From CAVQXR01 sp963717955 (GTDB taxonomy: Bacteria; Actinomycetota; Thermoleophilia; Gaiellales; Gaiellaceae), in contig CAVQXR010000001.1 of the NCBI GenBank assembly GCA_963717955.1, positions 1,426,001-1,490,000 of the forward strand: DNA of 64,000 bases, read 5' to 3'. Shown piece by piece: positions 43,222-55,930 of this stretch. The number at the start of each line of letters is the position of its first letter. Position 1 is the stretch's first letter. A program made the position numbers and the translations under genes. The notes beneath the pieces were generated by a model, which saw nothing but the letters and a program-made list of their open reading frames with translations, was not told where the DNA came from and searched no databases.

Positions 43222-43397
43222 ATGATCGAGATCGACGGGAAGCAGGTCTTCACCGAGCTGTCCGAGCTCGTCGACCCCGCCCACCGAGTGACGACCGCGC
43301 CAAGCACGAGGCCTCGATGCTCCTGATGCGCCACCGCTTCGACATCGCAGTATCGGCAGAGATCCTCGCCGTCTGGGAACGCGTGCCCCTGACATGA
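43222..43397 (+). pseudogene. Remnant of an isochorismatase-like cysteine hydrolase gene
   Basis: The first 21 codons (MIEIDGKQVFTELSELVDPAH) look like the N-terminus of an isochorismatase-family hydrolase, and the last 34 codons, in another frame (DRAKHEASMLLMRHRF, AVSAEILAVWERV), look like its C-terminus. The central catalytic 120-150 residues are absent. The join is near 43288-43293. A good GGAGGGG Shine-Dalgarno remains and the stop overlaps the ung ATG. Recognition rests on my memory of the family ends, so confidence is moderate. Confidence 0.5.
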
Positions 43398-44083
43398 CCG
43401 GCACGGTGCTCGCAGGGTGGCCCGAGCTCCAGGCGGAGCTCGAGATGCCCGCGATGAAGGAGCTCGGGGACTTCCTGCGCGCCGAGCGGGTCGCAGGGCG
43501 GCCGTGGTACCCGCCGGCAGCGAAGATCTTCCAGGCGCTCGAGCTGTGCCCGCTCGAGGCCGTGCGGTGCGCGATCATCGGCCAGGATCCCTACCACGGC
43601 CCCGGGCAGGCGATGGGCATGTGCTTCTCGGTGCCGAACGACCTCGAGCCGAAGCCGCCTTCCCTGCTCAACATCTTCCGGGAGCTCGAGTCCGACCTCG
43701 GTGCCGCCCCGGCCCACAGCGACCTCACCCCGTGGGCGCAGGGCGGCGTGTTGCTCCTCAACGCGGTGCTCACCGTCCAGGCCCGCAAGGCCGCCTCGCA
43801 TCAGGGCAAGGGGTGGGAGCAGTTCACCGACCGGGCCGTCGAGCTCGTGAACGAGCGCTGCGAGCACGTCGTCTTCCTGCTCTGGGGCCGCTACGCGCAG
43901 GACAAGGGGAGGCGGATCGACCGCAGCCGCCACCTCGTCCTCTCCTCGCCCCATCCCTCGCCGCTCTCGGCCGGCAGCGGCTTCTTCGGTTGCCGCCACT
44001 TCTCGCAGACGAACGCCTACCTCGCCGAGCACGGCCGCAGGCCGGTGGACTGGCTGATGCGCGGATCGGGCGAGGCGGCGTGA
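43394..44083 (+). CDS. ung: Uracil-DNA glycosylase
   Basis: 229 residues. Removes uracil from DNA in base-excision repair. Family 1 motifs are complete: CAIIGQDPYHGPGQAMG with the catalytic Asp, FRELESDLG, GVLLLNAVLTV, VVFLLWGRYAQ and the minor-groove loop SSPHPSPLSAGSGFFGC. ATG overlaps the stop of the preceding remnant by 4 bases. Confidence 0.97.
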   Translation: MTGTVLAGWPELQAELEMPAMKELGDFLRAERVAGRPWYPPAAKIFQALELCPLEAVRCAIIGQDPYHGPGQAMGMCFSVPNDLEPKPPSLLNIFRELESDLGAAPAHSDLTPWAQGGVLLLNAVLTVQARKAASHQGKGWEQFTDRAVELVNERCEHVVFLLWGRYAQDKGRRIDRSRHLVLSSPHPSPLSAGSGFFGCRHFSQTNAYLAEHGRRPVDWLMRGSGEAA

Positions 44084-44096
44084 GGGCAGGATGGGC

Positions 44097-44169
44097 GGGC
44101 GGGATGAGATCCCGCCCCTACAGGGCAACGCCGCGCCATGCTCTGTAGGGGCCGGATCTCATCCGGCCC
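44097..44169. repeat. Composite palindromic repeat
   Basis: Two hairpins, GGGCGGGAT (44097-44105)/ATCCCGCCC (44109-44117) and GGGCCGGAT (44149-44157)/ATCCGGCCC (44161-44169), each with a 3-base loop, are joined by CTACAG...CTGTAG. The two halves are near-perfect inverted copies of each other, so the whole element can also fold as one large cruciform. Shares its CCGGATCTCA core with 17018-17038. It lies just after ung. Confidence 0.75.
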
Positions 44170-44199
44170 TGACGCCGATCCGCCGCCGACAGCTCCGAC

Positions 44200-44227
44200 T
44201 TGACCGTTGGCCGACCTGTCCTATAAC
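44200..44227 (+). promoter_or_regulatory. gltB promoter
   Basis: TTGACC (44200-44205) and TATAAC (44222-44227) with a 16-base spacer. Transcription would start near 44234, a few bases before the leader-peptide ATG, leaving a leader of about 145 bases before gltB. Confidence 0.7.
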
Positions 44228-44239
44228 CTGGTGCCCGTC

Positions 44240-44299
44240 ATGGCCCGCGTGGACAACACGACGTCGAAGCGTGTCCCTGCGGCCGTGGCTGCACGCTAG
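44240..44299 (+). CDS. Putative 19-residue leader peptide of gltB
   Basis: MARVDNTTSKRVPAAVAAR, then TAG at 44297-44299. It begins about 6 bases after the predicted transcription start and its stop codon lies inside the 5' arm of the first leader hairpin, so a ribosome there would affect RNA folding. No run of one regulatory amino acid is obvious; Ala, Val and Arg dominate the end. Confidence 0.5.
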   Translation: MARVDNTTSKRVPAAVAAR

Positions 44300-44380
44300 C
44301 CGGCGACTCGCCCTGCCTCCGCCGGCTAGCCTGAAGAGGCAGGGCCTGACCTCCCCGACCGCAATCATGAAGGCAGGCCC
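44295..44380 (+). promoter_or_regulatory. Structured gltB leader with interleaved helices
   Basis: Helix 1: GCTAGCCGGC (44295-44304) with 44321-44330. Helix 2: GCCCTGCCTC (44310-44319) with GAGGCAGGGC (44336-44345). These interleave like a pseudoknot. Helix 3: GGGCCT (44342-44347) with AGGCCC (44375-44380), ending at the GTG; it shares bases with helix 2, so the two exclude each other. The arrangement looks like a switch or attenuator. Confidence 0.65.
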
Positions 44381-48736
<4,356 letters not shown>

Positions 48737-48745
48737 CACTCGCAC

Positions 48746-49066
48746 TCACCCTTGCTCGACGGAGGCCAGCAGCATCTCGAGGTCGAGCCGGCGCGCCTCG
48801 GGCAAGAACGGGCCGAGCCGCCGCCGCGCATGCGAGAGCTGGCGCGCGCAGCCGGGCGGATCCCCGACGAGCCGCCGGTAGCCGCCCGCCGCAACGTGGA
48901 CGAGCCCGCGCGCCAGCTCGCGGTCGCCGGCGGTCTCGGCCAACCGGGAGGCGCGGGCGAACGCGCGCGCGGCGTGGACGTACTCGCGCTTGCGCAGGCG
49001 CGAGGCACCGACGAACAGCGCGCCCTGGAAGAGGTCGGGCCCGGGAGTCCCGCCGTCTACTGCCAC
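48746..49066 (-). CDS. Small helical protein, DUF309-like
   Basis: 106 residues from a GTG that overlaps the end of the enolase-like gene by 10 bases. All-helical; DLFQGALFVGASRLRKREYVHAARAFARAS and ELARGLVHVAAGGYRRLVGDPPGCARQLSHARRRL resemble the DUF309 pattern, but the family His-Glu motif is not evident. Function unknown. Convergent with gltB. Confidence 0.6.
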   Translation of the reverse strand: MAVDGGTPGPDLFQGALFVGASRLRKREYVHAARAFARASRLAETAGDRELARGLVHVAAGGYRRLVGDPPGCARQLSHARRRLGPFLPEARRLDLEMLLASVEQG

Positions 49067-50077
49067 GAGAAGCCGGGCTCGCCCCGCGGCGGCGGGAGCG
49101 GGCTCGGCGGCAGGCCCGACCGCGGCTCGGGGGCGTTGTATCCGCCGGGCGCGACGTCGTTCGGCGAGTCGGCGTAGAAGACGCTCGCGAGGGCCTGGAT
49201 CTGGCCGCGGCCGACACCGAGCTCGAACTGGCCGCCTCCGTACATCGAGATGCCGCGCTCCTCGCATGCGTCGAGGCACTCGAGGAGCCGGGCGAGCGAG
49301 CCGAAGCGCGACGGCTTGATGTTGACGTGGCGGATCGGCACGGTGAGCTCGTCGATGTCGGCGAGCGCGTGGATCGGCGCGTCGAACGAGAGCCTCCCCT
49401 CGGCGCCGTGCAGCGCCTCGAGCGTCTCCGGGGTGACGGCCGGGTCCTCGATCACCGCCGCGGGGAACAGCTCGGCGACGGCCCGGTACAGGGCGACGTC
49501 GAGCGGCTGGTCGACCGAGGTACCCGTGTAGTAGGCCTTGAGGTCGAGCGTCCGGACGCTGCCGGTTGCCGCGAGCTCCTCCATGTGCCCGCGCGTCCAG
49601 TCGCTCGTCGGGTCGAGCTTGAACTCGAGCGCAGGGTCGACGGCGAGCCAGACGCGGGGATCGAGCCGCGTCGAGACCACGAACCGCACGGGGCGATACT
49701 CACGGCCGACCGCGGCGGCGAACGAGATCCCGGCCTGGCGCAGCGCAAGGTCGAGCACGGCGCTCTCGAACGCCCAGCGGCGATAGTCGCGGTACGCGAC
49801 GCTGCCGGGCTCCTTCGACCGGCCAGAGCTCGACCTGCTCGAGCTCACGCGAGAGCGCGTCGAGCGTCCAGTCGCCCGTGAGGTCGGGCTCGGGGTAGCC
49901 GTCGTGGTCGGCGCCGTCGTACGTGACGTCCTCACCGCGACCCTCGTGCCCGGCGCCCGCGAGCACCACCGTCGTCGTGACGCGGGTGAAGCCGCTCGAC
50001 ACCTCCATCTCGCGCCGCTCGGTTGCCAGCGACTCGATCCGAAGCGGGAGGCCGGCGAGCCGTTCGATCGTTCCCAT
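49057..50077 (-). CDS. Enolase-superfamily (MLE/OSBS-like) protein, one frameshift
   Basis: About 339 residues. N-terminal capping domain (MGTIERLAGLPLRIESLATE, GEDVTYDG), then after a shift near 49815 the barrel domain: LDLKAYYTG with a catalytic-type Lys, AVIEDPAVTPETLEAL and SFDAPIHALADIDEL with metal ligands, and INIKPSRFG-like HVNIKPSRFGSLARLLECL with the second Lys. 1021 bases is 3n+1, matching one extra base. Possible roles include o-succinylbenzoate synthase or a dipeptide/sugar-acid enzyme; not resolved. ATG start. Confidence 0.8.
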
Positions 50078-50099
50078 CGCCGCGGACGATACCGGTCGG

Positions 50100-50448
50100 T
50101 CAGGCGCCGCCGAGCGCCTTCCGGTACTCGTCCTGCTGCGGGCGGAGGCAGCTGGCGAGCTTGTAGTGCCGGGCCGCCTCGCCCCGCCGTCCCTGCCTCT
50201 CGAGGCAGCGCCCGAGCGCGAAATGCGCGTAGTCGTCCGACCGGCGAGAGGTCGATCACGGCCCGGAACTCCCGCTCGGCGTCGGCGAACCGCCGGATCC
50301 GGAAGTACGCGATCCCGAGCGCCTCGCGAATCGACGCCTTCGCAGGCTCCCGGCGCTTGGCCTTCTCGAGCGCCACGGTCGCCTGCGCGGGCATGCCCGC
50401 CTCGAGATGCCGGCGGCCCTGCTGGTACAGCTCGTACGTGTCGCTCAT
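50100..50448 (-). CDS. TPR-repeat protein, one frameshift
   Basis: MSDTYELYQQGRRHLEAG begins tandem tetratricopeptide repeats (PAQATVALEKAKRREP, EALGIAYFRIRRFADAEREF). Near 50240 one extra base shifts the frame; reading on gives HFALGRCLERQGRRGEAARH and EYRKALGGA before TGA. 349 bases is 3n+1, so about 115 residues when corrected. Likely a protein-interaction module; partner unknown. Confidence 0.8.
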
Positions 50449-50530
50449 CGCCTTCCGCCAACGATAGCCCGCCGTCCCGCGGTCGTGGCTCCCCGTTCCG
50501 GGCGTCGGCGCGGACCGGTACCGTCACGGC

Positions 50531-52096
50531 ATGACCGTCGCGGTCGAGCGGGTCGATCTCGCGCCGTCGAGCACGCTCAGCAGCCGGCGTCTGGCCGTTG
50601 TCGTGTTCGCAGCCGGGGCCGCCACGCTCGTCACCGAGATCGGCGCCTCGCGGCTGCTCGCCCCCTACTTCGGCTCCTCCACGGTCGTGTGGGCGAACAT
50701 CATCGGCATGATCCTGCTGTACCTCTCGATCGGCTACTGGCTCGGCGGCCGGGTCGCCGATCGACGGCCCGATCCGAGGGTGCTCGGGTCGATGATCGTC
50801 CTCGCCGCCGCGTTCGTCGCCCTGCTCCCCTTCGTCGCCCAGCCGATTCTCGACCTCGCCGTCGAGGGCCTCGACGCCGTCGCTGCGGGCGCCGTCGTCG
50901 GATCGTTCTTCGCCGCGCTGGCGCTGTTCGCGATTCCGGTCACGCTTCTCGGCGCCGTCTCCCCGTTCGCGATCCGGCTCGCGATCCGGGACGTCGCGAC
51001 CGCGGGAAGCGTCTCCGGGAAGCTCTACGCGATCTCCACCATCGGCTCGATCGCCGGAACGTTCGCCTCGGCGATCGTCCTCATCCCGCTCGTCGGCACG
51101 CAGCGGACGCTACTGCTGGCCGCGGCGTTGCTCGTCCTCGCGTCGACGCTGCTGCTCGGACGGGCCTGGCTTCCTGCGGCGGCGGGAGCCGCTGCGCTGC
51201 TCGCGATCCCGCCCGGCCAGATCAAGCCCGGGCCGGGCCTGCTCTACGAGACGGAGTCCGCCTACCAGTACGTGCAGGTCGTCGAGTTCGAGAGCGGCTG
51301 GCGTGCGATCAGGCTGAACGAGGGCGTGGTCGTCCATTCGCTCTGGCGCGCCGACTCCGTGCTGACGGGTGGAGAATGGGACATGTTCCTCGTCGTCCCC
51401 CCGCTCCTGGATCGTCCGCCCGGGAAGATGCTCGTGATCGGAAACTCGGGCGGGACCATCGCACGCGCCTTCGGGCAGCTCTACCCGGACGTCGAGATCG
51501 ACGGCGTCGAGATCGACCCCGAGGTGTCGGAAGCCGGCCGCAGGTTCCTCGGGATCGACGAGAACCCGAAGCTCCAGGTGATCACGGCCGACGGCCGGCC
51601 GTTCCTGCGGGAGACCGACGAGCGGTACGACGTGATCGCCGTCGACGCCTACCGCCAGCCGTACATCCCCTTCTACCTCGCGACGAAGGAGTTCTTCGAG
51701 CTCGCGAAGTCGCGCCTCGCGCCCGGCGGTGTGCTCGCGCTGAACGTCGCCGCCGTGCCGGACGACGAGCGTCTCTCTCGCGCGATCCGCAGCACGATGG
51801 CGGCCGTCTTCCCCGACGTCTGGCGCTGGCGGCCACTGCGGTTCAACGAGCTGCTCCTCGGCTCGACGAGCCCGGCGAGCCGTGACGAGCTGGTCCGTCG
51901 GGTCCGGGGCGTCCCCGAGGAGGTTGCCTCCCTCGCACCGCTGTTCGCGCAGGGCGTCGAGGCCGTCGTGCAGGAGGAGGAACCGCTGACGGACGACCGT
52001 GCCCCGATCGAATGGCTCACGGATCGGATGATCATCGAGCACGTCAGCAGGGGCGCGACGCTTGACGAGGACTACATGCCGACTCGGCCGGGTTGA
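50531..52096 (+). CDS. Membrane-fused spermidine-synthase-like protein
   Basis: 521 residues. About six or seven transmembrane helices in the first 230 residues (LAVVVFAAGAATLVTEIGASR, IIGMILLYLSIGYWLGGRVADR and others), then a Rossmann methyltransferase-like domain (KMLVIGNSGGTIARAFGQLYP, DGVEIDPEVSEAGRRFLG). The usual GGGDG of active spermidine synthases is replaced by GNSGGT, so aminopropyl transfer is doubtful. Coupled by a TTGA overlap to the Lnt-like gene, suggesting a shared envelope function (inference). Confidence 0.85.
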   Translation: MTVAVERVDLAPSSTLSSRRLAVVVFAAGAATLVTEIGASRLLAPYFGSSTVVWANIIGMILLYLSIGYWLGGRVADRRPDPRVLGSMIVLAAAFVALLPFVAQPILDLAVEGLDAVAAGAVVGSFFAALALFAIPVTLLGAVSPFAIRLAIRDVATAGSVSGKLYAISTIGSIAGTFASAIVLIPLVGTQRTLLLAAALLVLASTLLLGRAWLPAAAGAAALLAIPPGQIKPGPGLLYETESAYQYVQVVEFESGWRAIRLNEGVVVHSLWRADSVLTGGEWDMFLVVPPLLDRPPGKMLVIGNSGGTIARAFGQLYPDVEIDGVEIDPEVSEAGRRFLGIDENPKLQVITADGRPFLRETDERYDVIAVDAYRQPYIPFYLATKEFFELAKSRLAPGGVLALNVAAVPDDERLSRAIRSTMAAVFPDVWRWRPLRFNELLLGSTSPASRDELVRRVRGVPEEVASLAPLFAQGVEAVVQEEEPLTDDRAPIEWLTDRMIIEHVSRGATLDEDYMPTRPG

Positions 52097-53646
52097 GCGG
52101 ACAGCGGGCCGTCCGGCGTCCGATCGCCCTCGCAGCCGTGCTCGCGAGCGGCCTGCTCCTGTGGGCGTCGTCCCCGGCCGTCGGTGTCGGCCAGCTGGCG
52201 TGGATCGCGCTGATCCCGGCCGCCGCCGTCTGGCTCGCCGCGCCGCGTACCCGCACGGGCAGCCTGGCCGTCCCGCTTGCGTACGTCGTCTACCTCGAGC
52301 TCCTGTTCGTCCCGGCCTTCCCGTTCGGCTTGATGGAGAACCAGTGGGGTGACCCCGCGATCCCGATCATCGTCCGGGACTCCCCGGTCCTCTTCGTGGC
52401 GCTCGTCGCCGTCCCGCTCGTGGGCCTGCTGCTCTACGCGATCGGCTTCCCCCACCTCCTCGGCGCGCGGCGCGCGCCGGAGCGGGCCGTGCTCGCCGTC
52501 GCCCTTCCCGCGCTCGGCTGGACCGCCCTCGACTTCCTTCGCACGAGGCTCGATCCGAGCGGTCTCTGGGGGCCCCTCTACCTCTCCCAGGAGGGGCTCC
52601 GGGCCTCCGACCTCGCCGCGCTCGGCGGCCCCTGGCTCCTGACCTTCGCCATCGTCGCCGGGAACTACTCCACGGCCCTCATGATCGTGCGGCGCCGGGC
52701 GGCGCTCCCGATCGCGATCCCCGTCGGTGCCGCGACGCTCGCCGCCGTGCTTCTCGCTCCGCTCGCCATCCCCGACGACCGGGCCCCGCGCATCCGCGTC
52801 GCGGCGGTCCAGCCCGGCTACGACACGGCGCAGTACGGGCTGCCGGTGCTCCGCAGCTTCCGCCCGGGGATCCGAGACGTCGAGCAGGCCTCGCTCGACC
52901 TCATCGACGACCTCGCGGGGCCGACGCGCGAGGCGGCGAGCAGGGGCGCTGCCATCGTCGTCTGGCCCGAGGCGACCGCCTGGGTGGATCCACGCGAGAA
53001 CGAGCCCGTCAGGACCGCGCTCGCGGCGCTCGCGCGCGAGGCACGCATCGCGATCGTCGTGCCCTACTTCCTCGACGACGTCGATCAGGGCCACACCGTC
53101 GCCGTCCGGGCCGACGGGACGTTCACGCACCCCCAGCCGAAGCTCCGCCCGATGTGGTTCCTCGGCGAGAAGGGCGTCGACGACCGCACCGCGCGACCCC
53201 TCGACGTCGGTCCCGCGCTCGTCGGGGCCATGCTCGGGGTCGACAACCAGGACACCCGCCCTGCGCGCGAGCTCGTGCTCGCCGGCGCGACGCTGCTCGC
53301 ATCGGGCACGCACGACTGGGAGCAGCTCGCGCCGCAGCAGCGGGCGTATGGACGGATCCACGCGGCGGCGCTCGCGGTGCCGATCGTCCGTGCGGACTGG
53401 CGCAACGCCTCCGCCGTCGTCGATCGGCGGGGCTCCCTCATCGCGGATGCGGGCGTGCCGACCGACCGTGTCGTGCTCGTCGGCGACGTCGAGCCGCGAA
53501 CCGGCCGCACTCCGTATGCGCGTATCGGGGACAGCCTGGGCTGGGCCGCGGCCGTCGCGGCGGCCCTGGCCCTCGCGGCCGGGCTTGCAGGCGCCGCCAG
53601 GCGGCGCGTCCGGCGGACGCTCAGATCGTCAGCGAGCGAAGGCTGA
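52093..53646 (+). CDS. Apolipoprotein N-acyltransferase-like protein lacking the catalytic Cys
   Basis: 517 residues, TTG start. Membrane helices at both ends and a carbon-nitrogen-hydrolase domain between: IRVAAVQPGYDT, the Glu motif IVVWPEATAW, Lys in HPQPKLRPMW. Where Lnt has the catalytic ICYE the sequence reads LGVDNQDTRP, and I find no cysteine anywhere in the protein. So it is probably not an active acyltransferase, or uses different chemistry. The last 26 bases overlap the convergent transglutaminase gene. Confidence 0.85.
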   Translation: MSGQRAVRRPIALAAVLASGLLLWASSPAVGVGQLAWIALIPAAAVWLAAPRTRTGSLAVPLAYVVYLELLFVPAFPFGLMENQWGDPAIPIIVRDSPVLFVALVAVPLVGLLLYAIGFPHLLGARRAPERAVLAVALPALGWTALDFLRTRLDPSGLWGPLYLSQEGLRASDLAALGGPWLLTFAIVAGNYSTALMIVRRRAALPIAIPVGAATLAAVLLAPLAIPDDRAPRIRVAAVQPGYDTAQYGLPVLRSFRPGIRDVEQASLDLIDDLAGPTREAASRGAAIVVWPEATAWVDPRENEPVRTALAALAREARIAIVVPYFLDDVDQGHTVAVRADGTFTHPQPKLRPMWFLGEKGVDDRTARPLDVGPALVGAMLGVDNQDTRPARELVLAGATLLASGTHDWEQLAPQQRAYGRIHAAALAVPIVRADWRNASAVVDRRGSLIADAGVPTDRVVLVGDVEPRTGRTPYARIGDSLGWAAAVAAALALAAGLAGAARRRVRRTLRSSASEG

Positions 53647-55930
53647 GGGCGCCGGCGGCCCGTGCGGCGGCCGACTGCTGACGGACGATCTCATGCTCGA
53701 GCTGCCGGAGCTCCGACCGGGCGCGGGCGGCGGCCGTGTCGGCTCGCCCCGGGGGCCCGAACCGGGCAGTCTCGGCGGCCTCCACGAACCGGGCGGGGTC
53801 GACCCGGAAGCGGCGGCGGACGAGCTGCCCGAGCTCGTCGAGGGTGAGATTCTCGGGTACGCCGACCCGACGCTCGGCGAGGAATGCCGTCAGCTGTCGG
53901 CGGCAGGCGGCCGCGACGCCGCGGGCGTCCTTCCCGGCGAACCGAAGCCGGCGACGGAGCGCCTTCACCCCGAGCACGAAGAGCACGAGCGCCGCCAGCG
54001 ACCCGACGACAGCGACCGTGATCCACAGCGCACGGCTCGCGCCATCGTTCCCGGACGAGGCGACCGCATCGGCGGATGCTGCCGGCGCCTCCGGGCCTGC
54101 ATCGGAGCCGCGGATGTTCGCGATGCGGGCCAGCGTCGGCGTGAGCCCGAGCCCGGCGCCGGCGAGCCGCTGGATGCTCTGGTTGAAGGTCGACGAGCTC
54201 GCCGAGTAGCTCGTCGCCAGGCTTCCGCGCCCGGGGGTCGGGTCGAACGACAGCCACCCGTACTTCGGGAACCACACCTCGACCCACGTGTGGGCGTTGT
54301 GGTCGGTCACGACCCACTCGTCGCGGTTCCGGTCGTACTCGCCCGACGTGAAGCCGGCCGCGACGCGGGCCGGGATCCCGAGCCAGCGCAGCATGATGGC
54401 CATCGCCCCCGCGTAGTGCTGGCAGTACCCCTCCCTCGTGCGGAGCACGAAGTCGACGAGCGGCGGGGTCGAGTCCAACGGCTGCTCCGGCTGCTCCGCG
54501 TAGCGGAAGCCTCCCTCGCTGCGAAACCAGGCCTCGAGCGTCGCCGCAGCGACGTAGGGGCTCTCCGCATCGCCGGCGACCTCGCGCGCAACCTCGTAGA
54601 GGGGCAGGTAGGCGTCGAGCAGCGGAGTGTCGCCGCCGGCGGTGAGACCGGCGTCGAATTCGTCACGACCGGGTGCGCCAAAGGCCGGGGCGGTGACGCC
54701 GTCCGGAAGCACCTCGAGGTACTGGTGGACGCTCTGCGGGTAGTCGGCCGGGAGCTCGGCGAGCAGCTTCGGTCTGACGCTCGGCGCATAGCTCCAGACC
54801 GTGTACTGCTGCTCGTGCTCGAGCGCGTCGGGGATCAAGACGACGCCTCCCGTCGTGTACTGCAGGCGCGCGGGCTCGGCAAGCTCCCAGCGCACGGGAG
54901 CGGAGGCGCCGACCAGATGGGTGTCGGCGAGCGCCTCGACCGTCACGGTCTGCTTCGTCCAGTTCGCACGCTGCTTCGCGAGCCGGGGAATCGCGGGATC
55001 GAGCAGGCCCTGCACCGACCGCCTGAGCGCCGGCGCGCCCGTCGGCTCGAGCGCCTCGCGCCACCCGAGCCCGGTGAACTCGTCGAGCGTCGTCGCGCGC
55101 CAGTACAGGGCGCGCTCCGCCGCCTTCACCCGGAGGACGACCGTCTCCTTCCCCGGAAAGCTGATACCGGCGTAGTTCGACGACCACGCGTACTTCACGC
55201 CCACCCGGTCGGGCTCGGGATCGAAGTTCCAGCTCTGCCAGGACTCGAGGAAGGCCGGCTTGGCGACGGGGCCGGCGCTCGCGGCCGCGACCGACGCGAC
55301 GACCAGCACGACGCCGAGCCCGATCGGCGGGCCGAGCGAACGGAGCGGGCGCCGCCCCTCCCGGGTCAGAAACAGAACGAGCAGCACGGCTGCGAGGACG
55401 CCCGCGCCGGTCCGGAGAGGCGTCGCCCCGGGAATCGTCGCCGCGACCGTCGCGGGCCACCCCACGCCGACGACGAAGGTCGCCGCTGCGAGGAGCGGGC
55501 GACCGGCCGCCAGCAGCAGCGTCGAGAGCGCGACGAACAGGAAGATCGCGATCAGGACCAGCCCGGCCATCTCGGGATGCTCGTCCACGCGGATCGGGAT
55601 ACGGGTGTCGTAGAAGCCGGCGAAGCCGTCGCCGACCGCGGCGAAGAGCGGGCCGAAGAAGTCACGCTCTCCGGGCCGCATGTCGGTCACGGGGACGCCG
55701 AGCGCGAGACCGACGGCGGGCAGGAGCACGATCGCGAGCGCTCCGGCTCCGACCACGAGACGCCGCGTGCCGAGCACGAGGAGTGCAGGAACGACCGCCA
55801 GGCCGACGACCCGACCGACCTCCACGACGCCGAAGCCCGCCCGCTCGAACGCGAGCCACGACACGGTGATGAGCGTCGCCATTGCCGCGAGCGCAAGCCC
55901 CATCCGCACGGCATCGGCGGGGCGCGTCAC
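53621..55930 (-). CDS. Membrane transglutaminase-like protein (TgpA/DUF3488 type)
   Basis: 769 residues. Five or six N-terminal helices, a large extracytoplasmic transglutaminase-like domain with the Cys-His-Asp triad in TREGYCQHYAGAMAIM, WVVTDHNAHTWVEVWF and WLSFDPTPG, then a C-terminal helix (ALWITVAVVGSLAALVLF) and a helical DUF4129-like tail. Forms the common MoxR-DUF58-transglutaminase cluster, of unclear but probably envelope-related function. GTG start overlaps the DUF58 stop by 4 bases. Confidence 0.9.
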   Translation of the reverse strand: MTRPADAVRMGLALAAMATLITVSWLAFERAGFGVVEVGRVVGLAVVPALLVLGTRRLVVGAGALAIVLLPAVGLALGVPVTDMRPGERDFFGPLFAAVGDGFAGFYDTRIPIRVDEHPEMAGLVLIAIFLFVALSTLLLAAGRPLLAAATFVVGVGWPATVAATIPGATPLRTGAGVLAAVLLVLFLTREGRRPLRSLGPPIGLGVVLVVASVAAASAGPVAKPAFLESWQSWNFDPEPDRVGVKYAWSSNYAGISFPGKETVVLRVKAAERALYWRATTLDEFTGLGWREALEPTGAPALRRSVQGLLDPAIPRLAKQRANWTKQTVTVEALADTHLVGASAPVRWELAEPARLQYTTGGVVLIPDALEHEQQYTVWSYAPSVRPKLLAELPADYPQSVHQYLEVLPDGVTAPAFGAPGRDEFDAGLTAGGDTPLLDAYLPLYEVAREVAGDAESPYVAAATLEAWFRSEGGFRYAEQPEQPLDSTPPLVDFVLRTREGYCQHYAGAMAIMLRWLGIPARVAAGFTSGEYDRNRDEWVVTDHNAHTWVEVWFPKYGWLSFDPTPGRGSLATSYSASSSTFNQSIQRLAGAGLGLTPTLARIANIRGSDAGPEAPAASADAVASSGNDGASRALWITVAVVGSLAALVLFVLGVKALRRRLRFAGKDARGVAAACRRQLTAFLAERRVGVPENLTLDELGQLVRRRFRVDPARFVEAAETARFGPPGRADTAAARARSELRQLEHEIVRQQSAAARAAGALSLRSLTI

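Noticed and set aside
42952..43326. 124-codon plus-strand frame before ung
   Set aside because: Arg/Pro-rich, no domain, and only its last part coincides with the hydrolase remnant.
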